DNA of 64,000 nt, from positions 1,364,001 through 1,428,000 of the forward strand of contig NZ_CP082301.1 in NCBI RefSeq assembly GCF_019880305.1, written 5' to 3'. Position 1 is the first letter of the stretch. The number at the start of each line of letters is the position of its first letter. Origin of the DNA: Streptomyces decoyicus (GTDB lineage: Bacteria; Actinomycetota; Actinomycetes; Streptomycetales; Streptomycetaceae). This document shows, piece after piece, positions 32,904 to 43,234 of this stretch. The notes below the pieces were generated by a model. It was not told the DNA's origin, ran no database searches, and saw nothing but the letters and a program-made list of their open reading frames with translations. A program made the position numbers and the translations under genes.

Positions 32904-34367
32904 TCACTTCTCTGCGGTGGCCAATCGGGAGCGGCGCAAGCCGTATCCGAAGTAGACCACAAGGCCCACGGCCATCCAGACACCGAAGACCACCCAGGTC
33001 ACGGCGCCGAGGCTGCCCATCATGTAGAGGCACAGCAGGAAGCCGATCGCCGGGAAGAGCGGCGAGAGCGGGGTGCGGAAGCTGCGCGGCATGTCGGGCC
33101 GGGTGCGGCGCAGCACGATCACCGCGATGTTGACCAGCGCGAAGGCGAACAGCGTGCCGATGCTGGTGGCGTCGGCCAGCTCGCCCAGCGGCACCGCGGC
33201 GGCGAGGATCCCGCAGAACAGCGAAACGATCACGGTGTTGGCACGCGGCGCACCGCTCTTGGGGTGCACCTTGGCGAACACCTTCGGCACCAGCCCGTCC
33301 CGGGACATCGCGAACAGGATGCGGGTCTGGCCGTAGAGCACGGTCAGCACGACGCTGGCGATGGCGATGACCGCGCCGAAGGCGAGCAGCACGGCCCAGA
33401 AGCTCTGGCCGGTGACGTCCCTCATGATCCCGGCCAGCGCGGCCTCCGAGCCCTTGAACTTCTGCCAGGGCATGGCGCCGACGGCGATGGCCGCGACCAG
33501 GCAGTACAGCGCGGTGACGATCACCAGCGAGAGCATGATCGCTCGCGGCATGTCGCGCTGCGGGTTCTTGGCCTCCTCGCCCGCGGTGGAGGCGGCGTCG
33601 AAGCCGATGTACGAGAAGAACAGGGTGGCGCCGGCGGCGCTGACACCCGCCATGCCCATCGGCATGAAGTTCGCGTAGTTGCCCGACTTCACGCCCTGCA
33701 CGGCGACGCCGCAGAACAGCAGCAGGGCGACGATCTTGACGACGACCATGATCGTGTTGGCCCGGGCGCTCTCCTTGGCCCCGCCCAGCAGGAACACCAT
33801 CGCGAGCAGCACGACCAGCAGCGCCGGCAGGTTGAAGATGCCGCCGTCGCCGGGCGGCTGGGACAGCGCGTCCGGGATGGTGAACCCGAGCGTGCCGTCG
33901 AGCAGTTCGTTCAGGTACTGGCCCCAGCCCACGGCGACCGCCGCGACCGAGACGCCGTACTCCAGGATCAGGCACCAGCCGCAGACCCAGGCGACCAGCT
34001 CACCGAGGGTGGCGTAGGCGTAGGAGTACGACGATCCGGAGACCGGGATGGTGCCGGCCAGCTCCGCGTAGGACAGCGCGGAGAACAGCGCGGTGATACC
34101 GGCGATGACGAAGGAGATGATGACCGCGGGCCCGGCGTCCGGGACGGCCTCGCCGAGGACCACGAAGATGCCGGTGCCCAGCGTGGCACCGATGCTGATC
34201 ATGGTCAGCTGCCACATGCCCATCGTGCGGCGGAGCGATCCCCCCTCGCCCTTGCCGCCCTCCGCAACCAGCCGCTCGACGGGCTTGCGCCGCATCAGCC
34301 GGGTGCCGAGGCCTCCGGGGGCGGGCGGTGGGGGCCCTGCGGGTGGGGCTGCGCCGTGCTCCAACAC
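32904..34367 (-). CDS. APC-superfamily amino-acid permease (cationic amino-acid transporter type)
   Basis: A 487-residue membrane protein with about 12-14 hydrophobic segments. The N-terminal RRTMGMWQLTMISIGATLGTGIFVVLGEA is the unwound substrate helix of APC transporters; the pattern with a long N-tail and RKPVERLV matches the CAT-like basic amino-acid group. GTG 34367 is chosen because AGGAG precedes it. The gene is followed by an Lrp regulator and preceded by a TTGCGC array shared with the monooxygenase operon, so basic amino acids (lysine or arginine) are the likely cargo; this is inference. Confidence 0.87.
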   Translation of the reverse strand: MLEHGAAPPAGPPPPAPGGLGTRLMRRKPVERLVAEGGKGEGGSLRRTMGMWQLTMISIGATLGTGIFVVLGEAVPDAGPAVIISFVIAGITALFSALSYAELAGTIPVSGSSYSYAYATLGELVAWVCGWCLILEYGVSVAAVAVGWGQYLNELLDGTLGFTIPDALSQPPGDGGIFNLPALLVVLLAMVFLLGGAKESARANTIMVVVKIVALLLFCGVAVQGVKSGNYANFMPMGMAGVSAAGATLFFSYIGFDAASTAGEEAKNPQRDMPRAIMLSLVIVTALYCLVAAIAVGAMPWQKFKGSEAALAGIMRDVTGQSFWAVLLAFGAVIAIASVVLTVLYGQTRILFAMSRDGLVPKVFAKVHPKSGAPRANTVIVSLFCGILAAAVPLGELADATSIGTLFAFALVNIAVIVLRRTRPDMPRSFRTPLSPLFPAIGFLLCLYMMGSLGAVTWVVFGVWMAVGLVVYFGYGLRRSRLATAEK

Positions 34368-34551
34368 TGGGGTGGCTCCTTTATCGCTGCCGATCAGATG
34401 ACGGGTACGGATGACGGCGACCGGCAGCGGTCGGTACAAGGGCATGCCGGAGCATGCCGCAGCAGGAGACCGCCGAGCAGACGGACTCCGTCACTCCACG
34501 TACAGCGCTTGACCTTACGGCCCGCCGCTGACCTGCCGTAATGCAGGTTCC

Positions 34552-34608
34552 TTGCGCAACAGCGAAGGATCGTTGCGCACCGGTGCGGCGGGCGGCCGTT
34601 CGTTGCGC
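34552..34608 (-). promoter_or_regulatory. TTGCGC array upstream of the amino-acid permease
   Basis: TTGCGC begins at 34552, 34573 and 34603 (steps 21 and 30), 185-241 bp upstream of the GTG start at 34367. A near-identical triple (steps 22 and 31) precedes the amidase-monooxygenase operon at 28041-28100. The 381-bp gap 34368-34748 holds this array and the guaB1 terminator; nothing else is seen in it. Confidence 0.6.
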
Positions 34609-34676
34609 GCCGGGGTCCGATCGTACGGGTTCCGGCGGAGCGGGGCGGACCGGGGGACCGGGTTCCGGATATGCGA

Positions 34677-34707
34677 CCGGCCCCGCACCGAGTCGGTGCG
34701 GGGCCGG
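34677..34707 (-). terminator. Strong terminator hairpin after guaB1
   Basis: CCGGCCCCGCACCGA and TCGGTGCGGGGCCGG are perfect 15-bp arms with a one-base spacer. It lies 42 bp after the stop of the GMP-reductase gene. A loop this short means the top pairs open in practice. Confidence 0.75.
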
Positions 34708-34748
34708 TGTGCGGCGGTGCCGGGGCCCGCGCGTGGCCCCGTGGCGGG

Positions 34749-36389
<1,641 letters not shown>

Positions 36390-36833
36390 CTACACGCCCT
36401 GCCGGTCCCGCCCCCTGGCCATGATCACGGCCAGGCCGGTGTCCGTGTCGCGCCAGTAACCCACCGCATCGGCCAGGATGCCCTCGACGACGCTCCACTC
36501 GTCCGGCGCCGCGGCCGCGTAGCCCTGCCAGCCCGTCAGGACGAGCAGCCGGCCGCGGTCGGCGGGGCACCAGGACAGATCGGTGAGGCAGTCGGCGAGC
36601 GCGTCCCAGTTGCGGCCGAACCAGTCCGGCAGCCGCAGCGCGCCGGCGCAGCCCTCCATGAAGGCGGCCTTGTCCACGACCCCCTCCAGGTCCAGTGAGG
36701 CGGCCGTCCAGCCGGCCTCCCGCGCGGCGGCGAGCGCCTCCGCCACCGAGCGCTCCGCGGGCCACGGCAGCACTCCCGGGGGCGTACTGCCGTCGAGCAC
36801 CGCCGCGAGCGGCCGGGGCACAGAACCCGTCAT
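36390..36833 (-). CDS. Barstar-family ribonuclease inhibitor
   Basis: A 147-residue cytoplasmic protein whose middle is the barstar fold: SLDLEGVVDKAAFMEGCAGALRLPDWFGRNWDALADCLTDLSW, the helix and loop that cover the RNase active site. The N-terminal roughly 50 residues are a Pro-rich extension. The start (ATG 36833) overlaps the stop of the ribonuclease gene by 4 bp, so inhibitor and enzyme are co-translated, as expected for protecting the producer. It most likely binds the product of the neighbouring gene; that pairing is inferred from the overlap. Confidence 0.85.
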   Translation of the reverse strand: MTGSVPRPLAAVLDGSTPPGVLPWPAERSVAEALAAAREAGWTAASLDLEGVVDKAAFMEGCAGALRLPDWFGRNWDALADCLTDLSWCPADRGRLLVLTGWQGYAAAAPDEWSVVEGILADAVGYWRDTDTGLAVIMARGRDRQGV

Positions 36834-37297
36834 CGGAGCACCGCCTTGAAGGTCCGGTAGTGGTCGTCGGTGTAGTAGGTCTCATGGCTCTGGCCGGTGA
36901 CGAGCCGGCGGGCGCCGCGGTCCGCAGAGCCCGGCGTGCGGACCGTGTACTCGTGGTAGTGGCCGCGCGGCTGACGGGGCAGCAGCCGCTCGCGGTTGCC
37001 GAAGACGGTCCCGTCCTGCGCGTACGGGAAGGGCCCGCCGGCGTTGATGAGCCGGAGGGTGTCCCGCGCCTGGGAGGGCAGCGCGCCGACCGGGACGACC
37101 GGCATGCCCTGCGCCCAGTCCGGTACGCGGGTGGGGTCCGGTGCCTCGGCGACGGCCGTGGCGGTGGAGCGCCCCGGCCCGGGTGAACTCCCCGTGTCTC
37201 CACCGCCCGTGGCACACCCGGCCAGCACGAGGAGCAGCCCGGCGAGCAGCGCGCCGAGGGCAGCGGCGGCACGGCGCGGGACGGAGCGGATCACCAT
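36830..37297 (-). CDS. Secreted or lipid-anchored guanyl-specific ribonuclease (RNase Sa/barnase type)
   Basis: A 155-residue precursor. The N-terminal signal (basic, then LGALLAGLLLVLAGC) ends in a lipobox LAGC, so the enzyme is probably lipid-anchored or released. After a 30-residue linker comes the RNase Sa-like domain (LPSQARDTLRLINAGGPFPYAQDGTVFGNRE). Catalytic residues are visible: Glu in HYHEYTV, Arg in GARRLV and His in TDDHYRTF. RNase Sa from Streptomyces is a classic homologue. It is coupled to the barstar gene. A role in attacking competitors or scavenging RNA is possible. Confidence 0.87.
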   Translation of the reverse strand: MVIRSVPRRAAAALGALLAGLLLVLAGCATGGGDTGSSPGPGRSTATAVAEAPDPTRVPDWAQGMPVVPVGALPSQARDTLRLINAGGPFPYAQDGTVFGNRERLLPRQPRGHYHEYTVRTPGSADRGARRLVTGQSHETYYTDDHYRTFKAVLR

Positions 37298-37417
37298 GCG
37301 CCGATGCTGTCACAGGCCTGCGCAGGCTGCTCGTCGATGGCGGCGTCCGGGGCGCCCGGGGCGGGCGGCGGGGCCGGCGCCCGCTGCCGCGCGCACCGGG
37401 TCACGCTGCGGTGGAGG

Positions 37418-38461
37418 TCACGCCCCGTCAGGGTCCGCCCGGTCCAGTGCGGGGCGCGGCCCGGGGCCGGTCTCCAGCAGCAGATGGTCGGCGGCGGCGG
37501 TGTCCGTGACCAGGCTCGTCACCAGCCCGGAGCGCAGGACCGCGCCGATCGCGTCGGCCTTGCGCCGGCCGCCGGCGATGGCCACGACCTCCGGGATGCG
37601 GCGGAGCCGGTCCGCCTCGACGGTGATGCACCGCTCGCCGAGGTCCCGGCCGATCCGCCGCCCCTCGGCGTCGAAGAGGTGCGCCGACATCTCGGCGGCC
37701 GCACCCAGCGAGGCGTAGTGCTCCCGCTCCTGCTCCGAGAGCATGTCGTAGACGGTGGAGACACCCGGCTCCCAGGAGCCGATGGAGACACAGGCGACGG
37801 TGACCTTGTCGAAGTAGTCGAAGGCGCGGGCGATACCGGTCTGGCGGCGCAGCGCCTCGGCGGTCGCCGAGTCGGGCAGCAGCATCGGCGCATAGATCGG
37901 ATGCGCCTCGCCACCGGCGACATCGGCCGCGCGGCGCACCGCCTCGACCGACCCGCGGTCGGCGGTGCCCGCGTCGTAGACACCGGTCAACTGCACGACG
38001 GTGCACGGCGGGAGGTGGTGCAGCGCGGCCGCCATGTGAATGGTCGACCGGCCCCAGGCCAGGCCGAGCACATCGCCCTCGGTGACCAGCTCGCCGAGGA
38101 GGTCGGCCGCGACCTCACCGAGGTTCTCGGGGTCGGCGGCGTCATCGGGCGGGGTCTGGCCGCCGAAGGCGGGGGGAGTGTCCGCGGGGGACTCGACGAC
38201 CACCGCGTGCCGCAGGCCGTAGCGGGCCCGCAGGGCGTCGGAGCGCTCGGCGTCCAGCTCGGAGGGCACCCGGATCTCGATCCGTACGAGATCACGCTCC
38301 AGGGCGGTCTCCAGCACCCGCGCGACCTTGAACCGGCTGACGCCGAACTCCTCCGCGATCTGGATCTTCGACTTGCCCTCAAGATAGAAACGGCGGGCCA
38401 TGGCCGCGGCCTGCACCAGCTCGGCAGGGCCCATTCCGGACTGTGGGCGGCTGGCTACCAC
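37418..38461 (-). CDS. SorC-family sugar-binding transcriptional regulator
   Basis: A 347-residue protein with an N-terminal HTH (MARRFYLEGKSKIQIAEEFGVSRFKVARVLETALERDLVRIEI) and a SorC/DeoR effector domain related to NagB-type isomerases (GDVLGLAWGRSTIHMAAALHHL, VEAVRRAADVAGGEAHPIYAP, DMLSEQEREHYASLGAAAEMS). GTG 38461 is used because GGGGAG precedes it. Effectors are normally phosphorylated sugars. The next gene upstream is rpe (pentose phosphate epimerase), but the gap of about 200 bp suggests separate promoters. Confidence 0.83.
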   Translation of the reverse strand: MVASRPQSGMGPAELVQAAAMARRFYLEGKSKIQIAEEFGVSRFKVARVLETALERDLVRIEIRVPSELDAERSDALRARYGLRHAVVVESPADTPPAFGGQTPPDDAADPENLGEVAADLLGELVTEGDVLGLAWGRSTIHMAAALHHLPPCTVVQLTGVYDAGTADRGSVEAVRRAADVAGGEAHPIYAPMLLPDSATAEALRRQTGIARAFDYFDKVTVACVSIGSWEPGVSTVYDMLSEQEREHYASLGAAAEMSAHLFDAEGRRIGRDLGERCITVEADRLRRIPEVVAIAGGRRKADAIGAVLRSGLVTSLVTDTAAADHLLLETGPGPRPALDRADPDGA

Positions 38462-38656
38462 GAAATTCTCCCCTTTTGCGCATCTGATCGAGTCTTTGCT
38501 CATCCTTTCAGAAACCCGGCGGCAACGGGGACCACGACCGCCCCGACCTCGTGAACGCTGGGTTGCGCCACGTACAACGGGCGGCACGCCCCCGCCACGG
38601 ACGGCTTCCCGTGGCGTGAATCAGACGGACCGCCCGCCCGCCCCCGCCGGCCGCCG

Positions 38657-39340
38657 TCAGTGCGCGCAGCCCCAGCCCGCTGCCGCGGTCGCCGTCTCGG
38701 CCTTCTCGCGCAGGTCCCGGACCGCCTTCGCCGGGTCGTCCGCGCCATACACCGCGGAGCCCGCCACGAACACGTCGGCGCCCGCCTCCGCGCACCGCTC
38801 GATGGTCTCCGCCGAGACCCCGCCGTCCACCTGGAGCGCCAGCTCCAGACCGTGCCGGGAGATCAGCTCACGGGTGCGGCGGATCTTCGGAAGCATGATG
38901 TCCAGGAACGCCTGACCGCCGAAGCCGGGCTCCACGGTCATGATCAGCAGCATGTCGAGCTCGGGGAGCAGATCCTCGTACGGCTCGATCGGTGTGGCCG
39001 GCTTCAGCGCCATCGACGCCCGTGCGCCCTTGGCCCGGATCTCCCGCGCCAGCCGCACCGGCGCGGCCGCCGCCTCCACATGGAAGGTCACGGACCCGGC
39101 CCCGGCCTCGATGTACTGCGGCGCCCAGCGGTCCGGGTCCTCGATCATCAGATGCAGATCGAGGGGGGTGTCCGTCGCCTTGCTCAGCGACTCGACCACC
39201 GGCACACCCAGGGTGAGATTCGGGACGAAGTGGTTGTCCATGACGTCGACATGCAGCCAGTCGGCGCCCTCGACGGCCCGCGCCTCCTCGGCGAGGCGGG
39301 CGAAGTCTGCGGACAGGATGCTGGGGTTGATCAAGGCCAT
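38657..39340 (-). CDS. rpe: Ribulose-phosphate 3-epimerase
   Basis: Interconverts ribulose 5-phosphate and xylulose 5-phosphate in the pentose phosphate pathway. A 227-residue TIM barrel of normal size. Metal and active-site motifs: [38 protein letters not shown] (catalytic Asp and metal His), [22 protein letters not shown] and [10 protein letters not shown]. It is transcribed with rsmB and fmt in the same direction, with 168 bp between the rsmB stop and rpe start. Confidence 0.96.
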   Translation of the reverse strand: MALINPSILSADFARLAEEARAVEGADWLHVDVMDNHFVPNLTLGVPVVESLSKATDTPLDLHLMIEDPDRWAPQYIEAGAGSVTFHVEAAAAPVRLAREIRAKGARASMALKPATPIEPYEDLLPELDMLLIMTVEPGFGGQAFLDIMLPKIRRTRELISRHGLELALQVDGGVSAETIERCAEAGADVFVAGSAVYGADDPAKAVRDLREKAETATAAAGWGCAH

Positions 39341-39508
39341 GCCCCCAGTATGGCGTGCGGGCCGGGGACGGACGCAGGCGGGACGGAAGGGGGGCCGGGA
39401 CGGACGCCGGAGGGAGCTCAGGCCGGATCCGGCGGCGCGCTACCGCGGCCGGCGACGGAGCCCGTCAACCGGTCGCGTGACGCTGCCGGCAGCCGCGGCC
39501 CGCCGCGC

Positions 39509-40942
39509 TCAGCCCGTCCGTCGCAGCAGCGCCAGGTACATCGCGTCCGTGCCGTGCAGATGCGGCCACAGCTGGACGTCCGGGCCGTCGCCCAGGGCCG
39601 GTACGCCGGGCATCAGGGGCCGGGCGTCGATCCACTCCACCTGCACCGGCTCGCCGCCCCGCCCCTTGAGGACGTCGTCCACCACGGCCCGGGTCTCGGC
39701 CGGATGCGGCGAGCAGGTCGCGTAGCCGACGACACCGCCGACCCGCACCGCCGCGAGTGCCTGCCGCAGCAGCTCGCGCTGGAGCGGGGCGAAGCCGTCC
39801 AGGTCCTCGGGACGACGCCGCCAGCGCGCCTCCGGCCGCCGGCGCAGCGCGCCCAAGCCGGTGCACGGCACGTCCACCAGGACCCGGTCGAAGGCGCCGG
39901 GCTGCCAGGCGGGGCGGGTGCCGTCGGCGGCGATGACCGCGTACGGGCCGGGGTTGCCCTCCAGCGCCCGTGCCACCAGACGTGCGCGGTGCGGCTGCTT
40001 CTCCGACGCCAGCAGGGCGGCACCACGCTGCGCCGCGAGCGCCGCCAGCAGCGCCGCCTTGCCGCCGGGGCCCGCGCAGCCGTCGAGCCAGGCGCGGTCG
40101 GGGCCCTCGACGGGCGCGTTCGCCAGCGCGAGGGCGACGAGCTGGCTGCCCTCGTCCTGCACCCCGGCGCGCCCCTCGCGGACCGGGTCCAGGGCGCCCG
40201 GCTCGCCGCCTTCCGCGAGCCGCACCGCATACGGGGACCAGCGCCCGGGGAGCGCACTGTCCTCGCCCACCACCGCCAGCAGCTCCTCGGCGGTGGACCG
40301 GCCGGGCCGGGCCACCAACGTCACCTCGGGACGCTCGTTGTCCGCCTCCAGCAGGTCCTCGATGCCGGCCCGCCCTCCGCCGAGCGCGTCCCACAGCGCC
40401 GAGACGATCCAGCGGGGGTGCGCATGCACGATGCCGAGGTGGTCCTCGGGGTCCTCGTCGTACTCCGGGGCGACCCGCTCCAGCCAGCCGTCCAGGTCAT
40501 GGGCCGCGATCTTGCGCAGCACCGCGTTGACGAACTTCGCCCGCCCGTCGCCCAGCACCACCCGCGCCAGCTCGACGCTGGCACTCACCGCGGCATGGGT
40601 CGGAATCCTGGTGCCGAGCAACTGGTGCGCGCCGAGGGTCAGCACATCCAGGACCGGCGGGTCCACCTCCCGCAGCGGGCGGTCCACGCACTGCGCGATG
40701 ATCGCGTCATACGTCCCCTGCCGCCGCAGCGACCCGTAGACCAACTCCGTCGCCAGCGCCGCGTCCCGGGCGTCGAAGTCGCCGCCCTCACGCGCCTTGC
40801 GCAGCAACGGCGGCAGCACGAGATTCGCATACGCGTCCCGCTCGTCGACGGCCCGCAACGCCTCGAACGCGAGGATCCTGACCGGGTCCTTCTGCGGGCG
40901 GCGATAGGGCTTGCTGGGGCGGCGACGCGGCTGCTGACTCAC
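39509..40942 (-). CDS. rsmB: 16S rRNA (cytosine-967-C5)-methyltransferase
   Basis: Methylates C967 of 16S rRNA using SAM. A 477-residue protein: an N-terminal NusB-like helical domain (PVRILAFEALRAVDERDAYANLVLPPLLRKA, about residues 20-150), then the Rossmann methyltransferase with WLDGCAGPGGKAALLAALA (SAM site), RVLVDVPCTGLGALRRRPEARW (first catalytic Cys) and VVGYATCSPHPAETRAVV (second Cys). The GTG start lies 157 bp after the fmt gene, so the three genes fmt-rsmB-rpe probably form one operon. Confidence 0.95.
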   Translation of the reverse strand: MSQQPRRRPSKPYRRPQKDPVRILAFEALRAVDERDAYANLVLPPLLRKAREGGDFDARDAALATELVYGSLRRQGTYDAIIAQCVDRPLREVDPPVLDVLTLGAHQLLGTRIPTHAAVSASVELARVVLGDGRAKFVNAVLRKIAAHDLDGWLERVAPEYDEDPEDHLGIVHAHPRWIVSALWDALGGGRAGIEDLLEADNERPEVTLVARPGRSTAEELLAVVGEDSALPGRWSPYAVRLAEGGEPGALDPVREGRAGVQDEGSQLVALALANAPVEGPDRAWLDGCAGPGGKAALLAALAAQRGAALLASEKQPHRARLVARALEGNPGPYAVIAADGTRPAWQPGAFDRVLVDVPCTGLGALRRRPEARWRRRPEDLDGFAPLQRELLRQALAAVRVGGVVGYATCSPHPAETRAVVDDVLKGRGGEPVQVEWIDARPLMPGVPALGDGPDVQLWPHLHGTDAMYLALLRRTG

Positions 40943-41099
40943 AGAAAAGGTGCTCCGGGTACGAGATGAGGGGTCCGTCCCAGCCTACGCGGGCGCGCGG
41001 GCGGAGCGCGCCGGAGGCCGGACGGCGGACCGGGCCGCCGCCCGGAGGCAACAGGCCCCGGTCAGGGGCGGCTCCGGGGCGGGTTCCGGCGGCCGGGGC

Positions 41100-42038
41100 T
41101 CAGCCCCCCAGCCGCTCCCCGCCCTCGATACGCACCCCGCGCGCCCAGTCCGCCGCCTTCATGGGCTTCTTGCCCTGCGGCTGGACCCAGACGAGTTCGA
41201 CAGGATGACTGCCGGTGCCGACGTACACCGCCTTCTTCGTGACGGCGAGTTCGCCGGGCGCCAGGGCCGGCTCGGTGTGGCCCGCGGCGGAGGCGGCCGA
41301 CATCAGCTTGAGGCGCTCACCGCGGAACACCGTCCAGGCCCCGGGCGCGGGCGCACAACCGCGGATCACCCGGTCGACCCGCAGCGCGGGCGCCGTCCAG
41401 TCCACCTTCGCGTCCTCGACCTCGATCTTCGGCGCGAGCGTGACGCCCTCGGCCGGCTGCGGCACCGCCTCCAGCGTGCCGTCCTCGATGCCGTCCATCG
41501 TCGCCACGAGCAGCCCGGAACCGGCGAACGCCAGCCGGGTGAGCAGATCGCCGCTGGTGTCCGTCGGCCGGACCTCCTCGGTCAGCACCCCGAAGACCGG
41601 GCCGGAGTCCAGTCCGGTCTCGATCTGGAACGTCGAGGCACCGGTCACCTCGTCCCCCGCCAGCACCGCATGCTGCACGGGCGCCGCGCCCCGCCATGCG
41701 GGCAGCAGCGAGAAGTGCAGATTGACCCACCCCTTGGCGGGAATGTCGAGCGCGGACTTCGGCAGCAGCGCACCATAGGCGACCACCGGGCAGCAGTCCG
41801 GCGCGATCTCCCGCAGCCGGGCCAGAAAGTCCTCGTCGCGCGGCTTGACGGGCTTGAGCACCTCGATGCCCGCCTCCTCCGCGCGCTCCGCCACCGGACT
41901 GGCGACCAGCCTCCGGCCGCGTCCGGCGGGCGCGTCGGGCCGGGTGACGACGGCCACGACCTCGTGCCGGTCCGAGGCGATCAGGGCATCGAGGGCGGGT
42001 ACGGCAACCTCGGGGGTGCCGGCGAAGACAAGCCTCAT
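41100..42038 (-). CDS. fmt: Methionyl-tRNA formyltransferase
   Basis: Formylates the initiator Met-tRNA with 10-formyl-THF. 312 residues, typical length. N-terminal formyltransferase domain begins [20 protein letters not shown]; the active-site segment is [31 protein letters not shown] (Asn-His catalytic pair) with GLDSGPVF after it; the C-terminal OB-like tRNA domain starts near residue 205. ATG 42038 is used because it opens the conserved Rossmann strand. The usual def gene is not next to it here; a DNA-binding-type gene lies divergently on the other side. Confidence 0.96.
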   Translation of the reverse strand: MRLVFAGTPEVAVPALDALIASDRHEVVAVVTRPDAPAGRGRRLVASPVAERAEEAGIEVLKPVKPRDEDFLARLREIAPDCCPVVAYGALLPKSALDIPAKGWVNLHFSLLPAWRGAAPVQHAVLAGDEVTGASTFQIETGLDSGPVFGVLTEEVRPTDTSGDLLTRLAFAGSGLLVATMDGIEDGTLEAVPQPAEGVTLAPKIEVEDAKVDWTAPALRVDRVIRGCAPAPGAWTVFRGERLKLMSAASAAGHTEPALAPGELAVTKKAVYVGTGSHPVELVWVQPQGKKPMKAADWARGVRIEGGERLGG

Positions 42039-42215
42039 GGGTGGCGAACTACCTCTCACACGCAGCGGAACGACACACCAGTCTATGGGTCCCGTCCCAG
42101 GCCATAGGTGGTGGATCCAGGGGGCGTACAAGATTTCCCGCGCCTCGTACGGAAGCTCGTGCGCCCCCATACCGTGACCAGAGCCGCTGCTGTCGCGTTG
42201 GTCAAACAGCATTGA

Positions 42216-42845
<630 letters not shown>

Positions 42846-43010
42846 ACCCCCCGGCACCGAGCGCCCTCCGCTCCCCCTTCGCTCGCCAACGCCCTGGGAC
42901 CACCCACTGACATCGGTCCCGGGGCGGCGCCATGTCCGGAGGCTGACGGGCGACATGACGCCGCGTCATCACCCGGGCGCTCCGTCTCGTCTCTGCGCAT
43001 CCTGACTCGC

Positions 43011-43082
43011 GGCTCCCGGCTCCCGGCTCCCGGCTCCCGGCTCCCGGCTCCCGGCTCCCGGCTCCCGGCTCCCGGCTCCCGG
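43011..43082. repeat. 7-bp tandem repeat GGCTCCC, 10 copies
   Basis: Ten contiguous perfect copies of GGCTCCC (43011-43080) with a partial eleventh. It lies in the 389-bp gap 42846-43234 between the convergent HTH-type gene and priA. The remaining parts of the gap carry no recognised gene. The 7-bp period rotates the frame, so it is not protein coding, and it is prone to slippage. Confidence 0.97.
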
Positions 43083-43234
43083 CGACAGTGTCACGGCCGG
43101 AGCGTCCGCACCTCTCTCGCCGCGGTGCGGCGGACTCCCCCGGGACGGACGACGCCCCGCCGGGGACGACACCCCGCCGACTCCGCGGCTCCGCCCGCCA
43201 CTCCGTCCAACTCCCGCCATCCGCTCATCGGCCC

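Noticed and set aside
43011..43082. CRISPR or origin-type repeats
   Set aside because: A 7-bp perfect tract without spacers or DnaA boxes is a simple slippage repeat.
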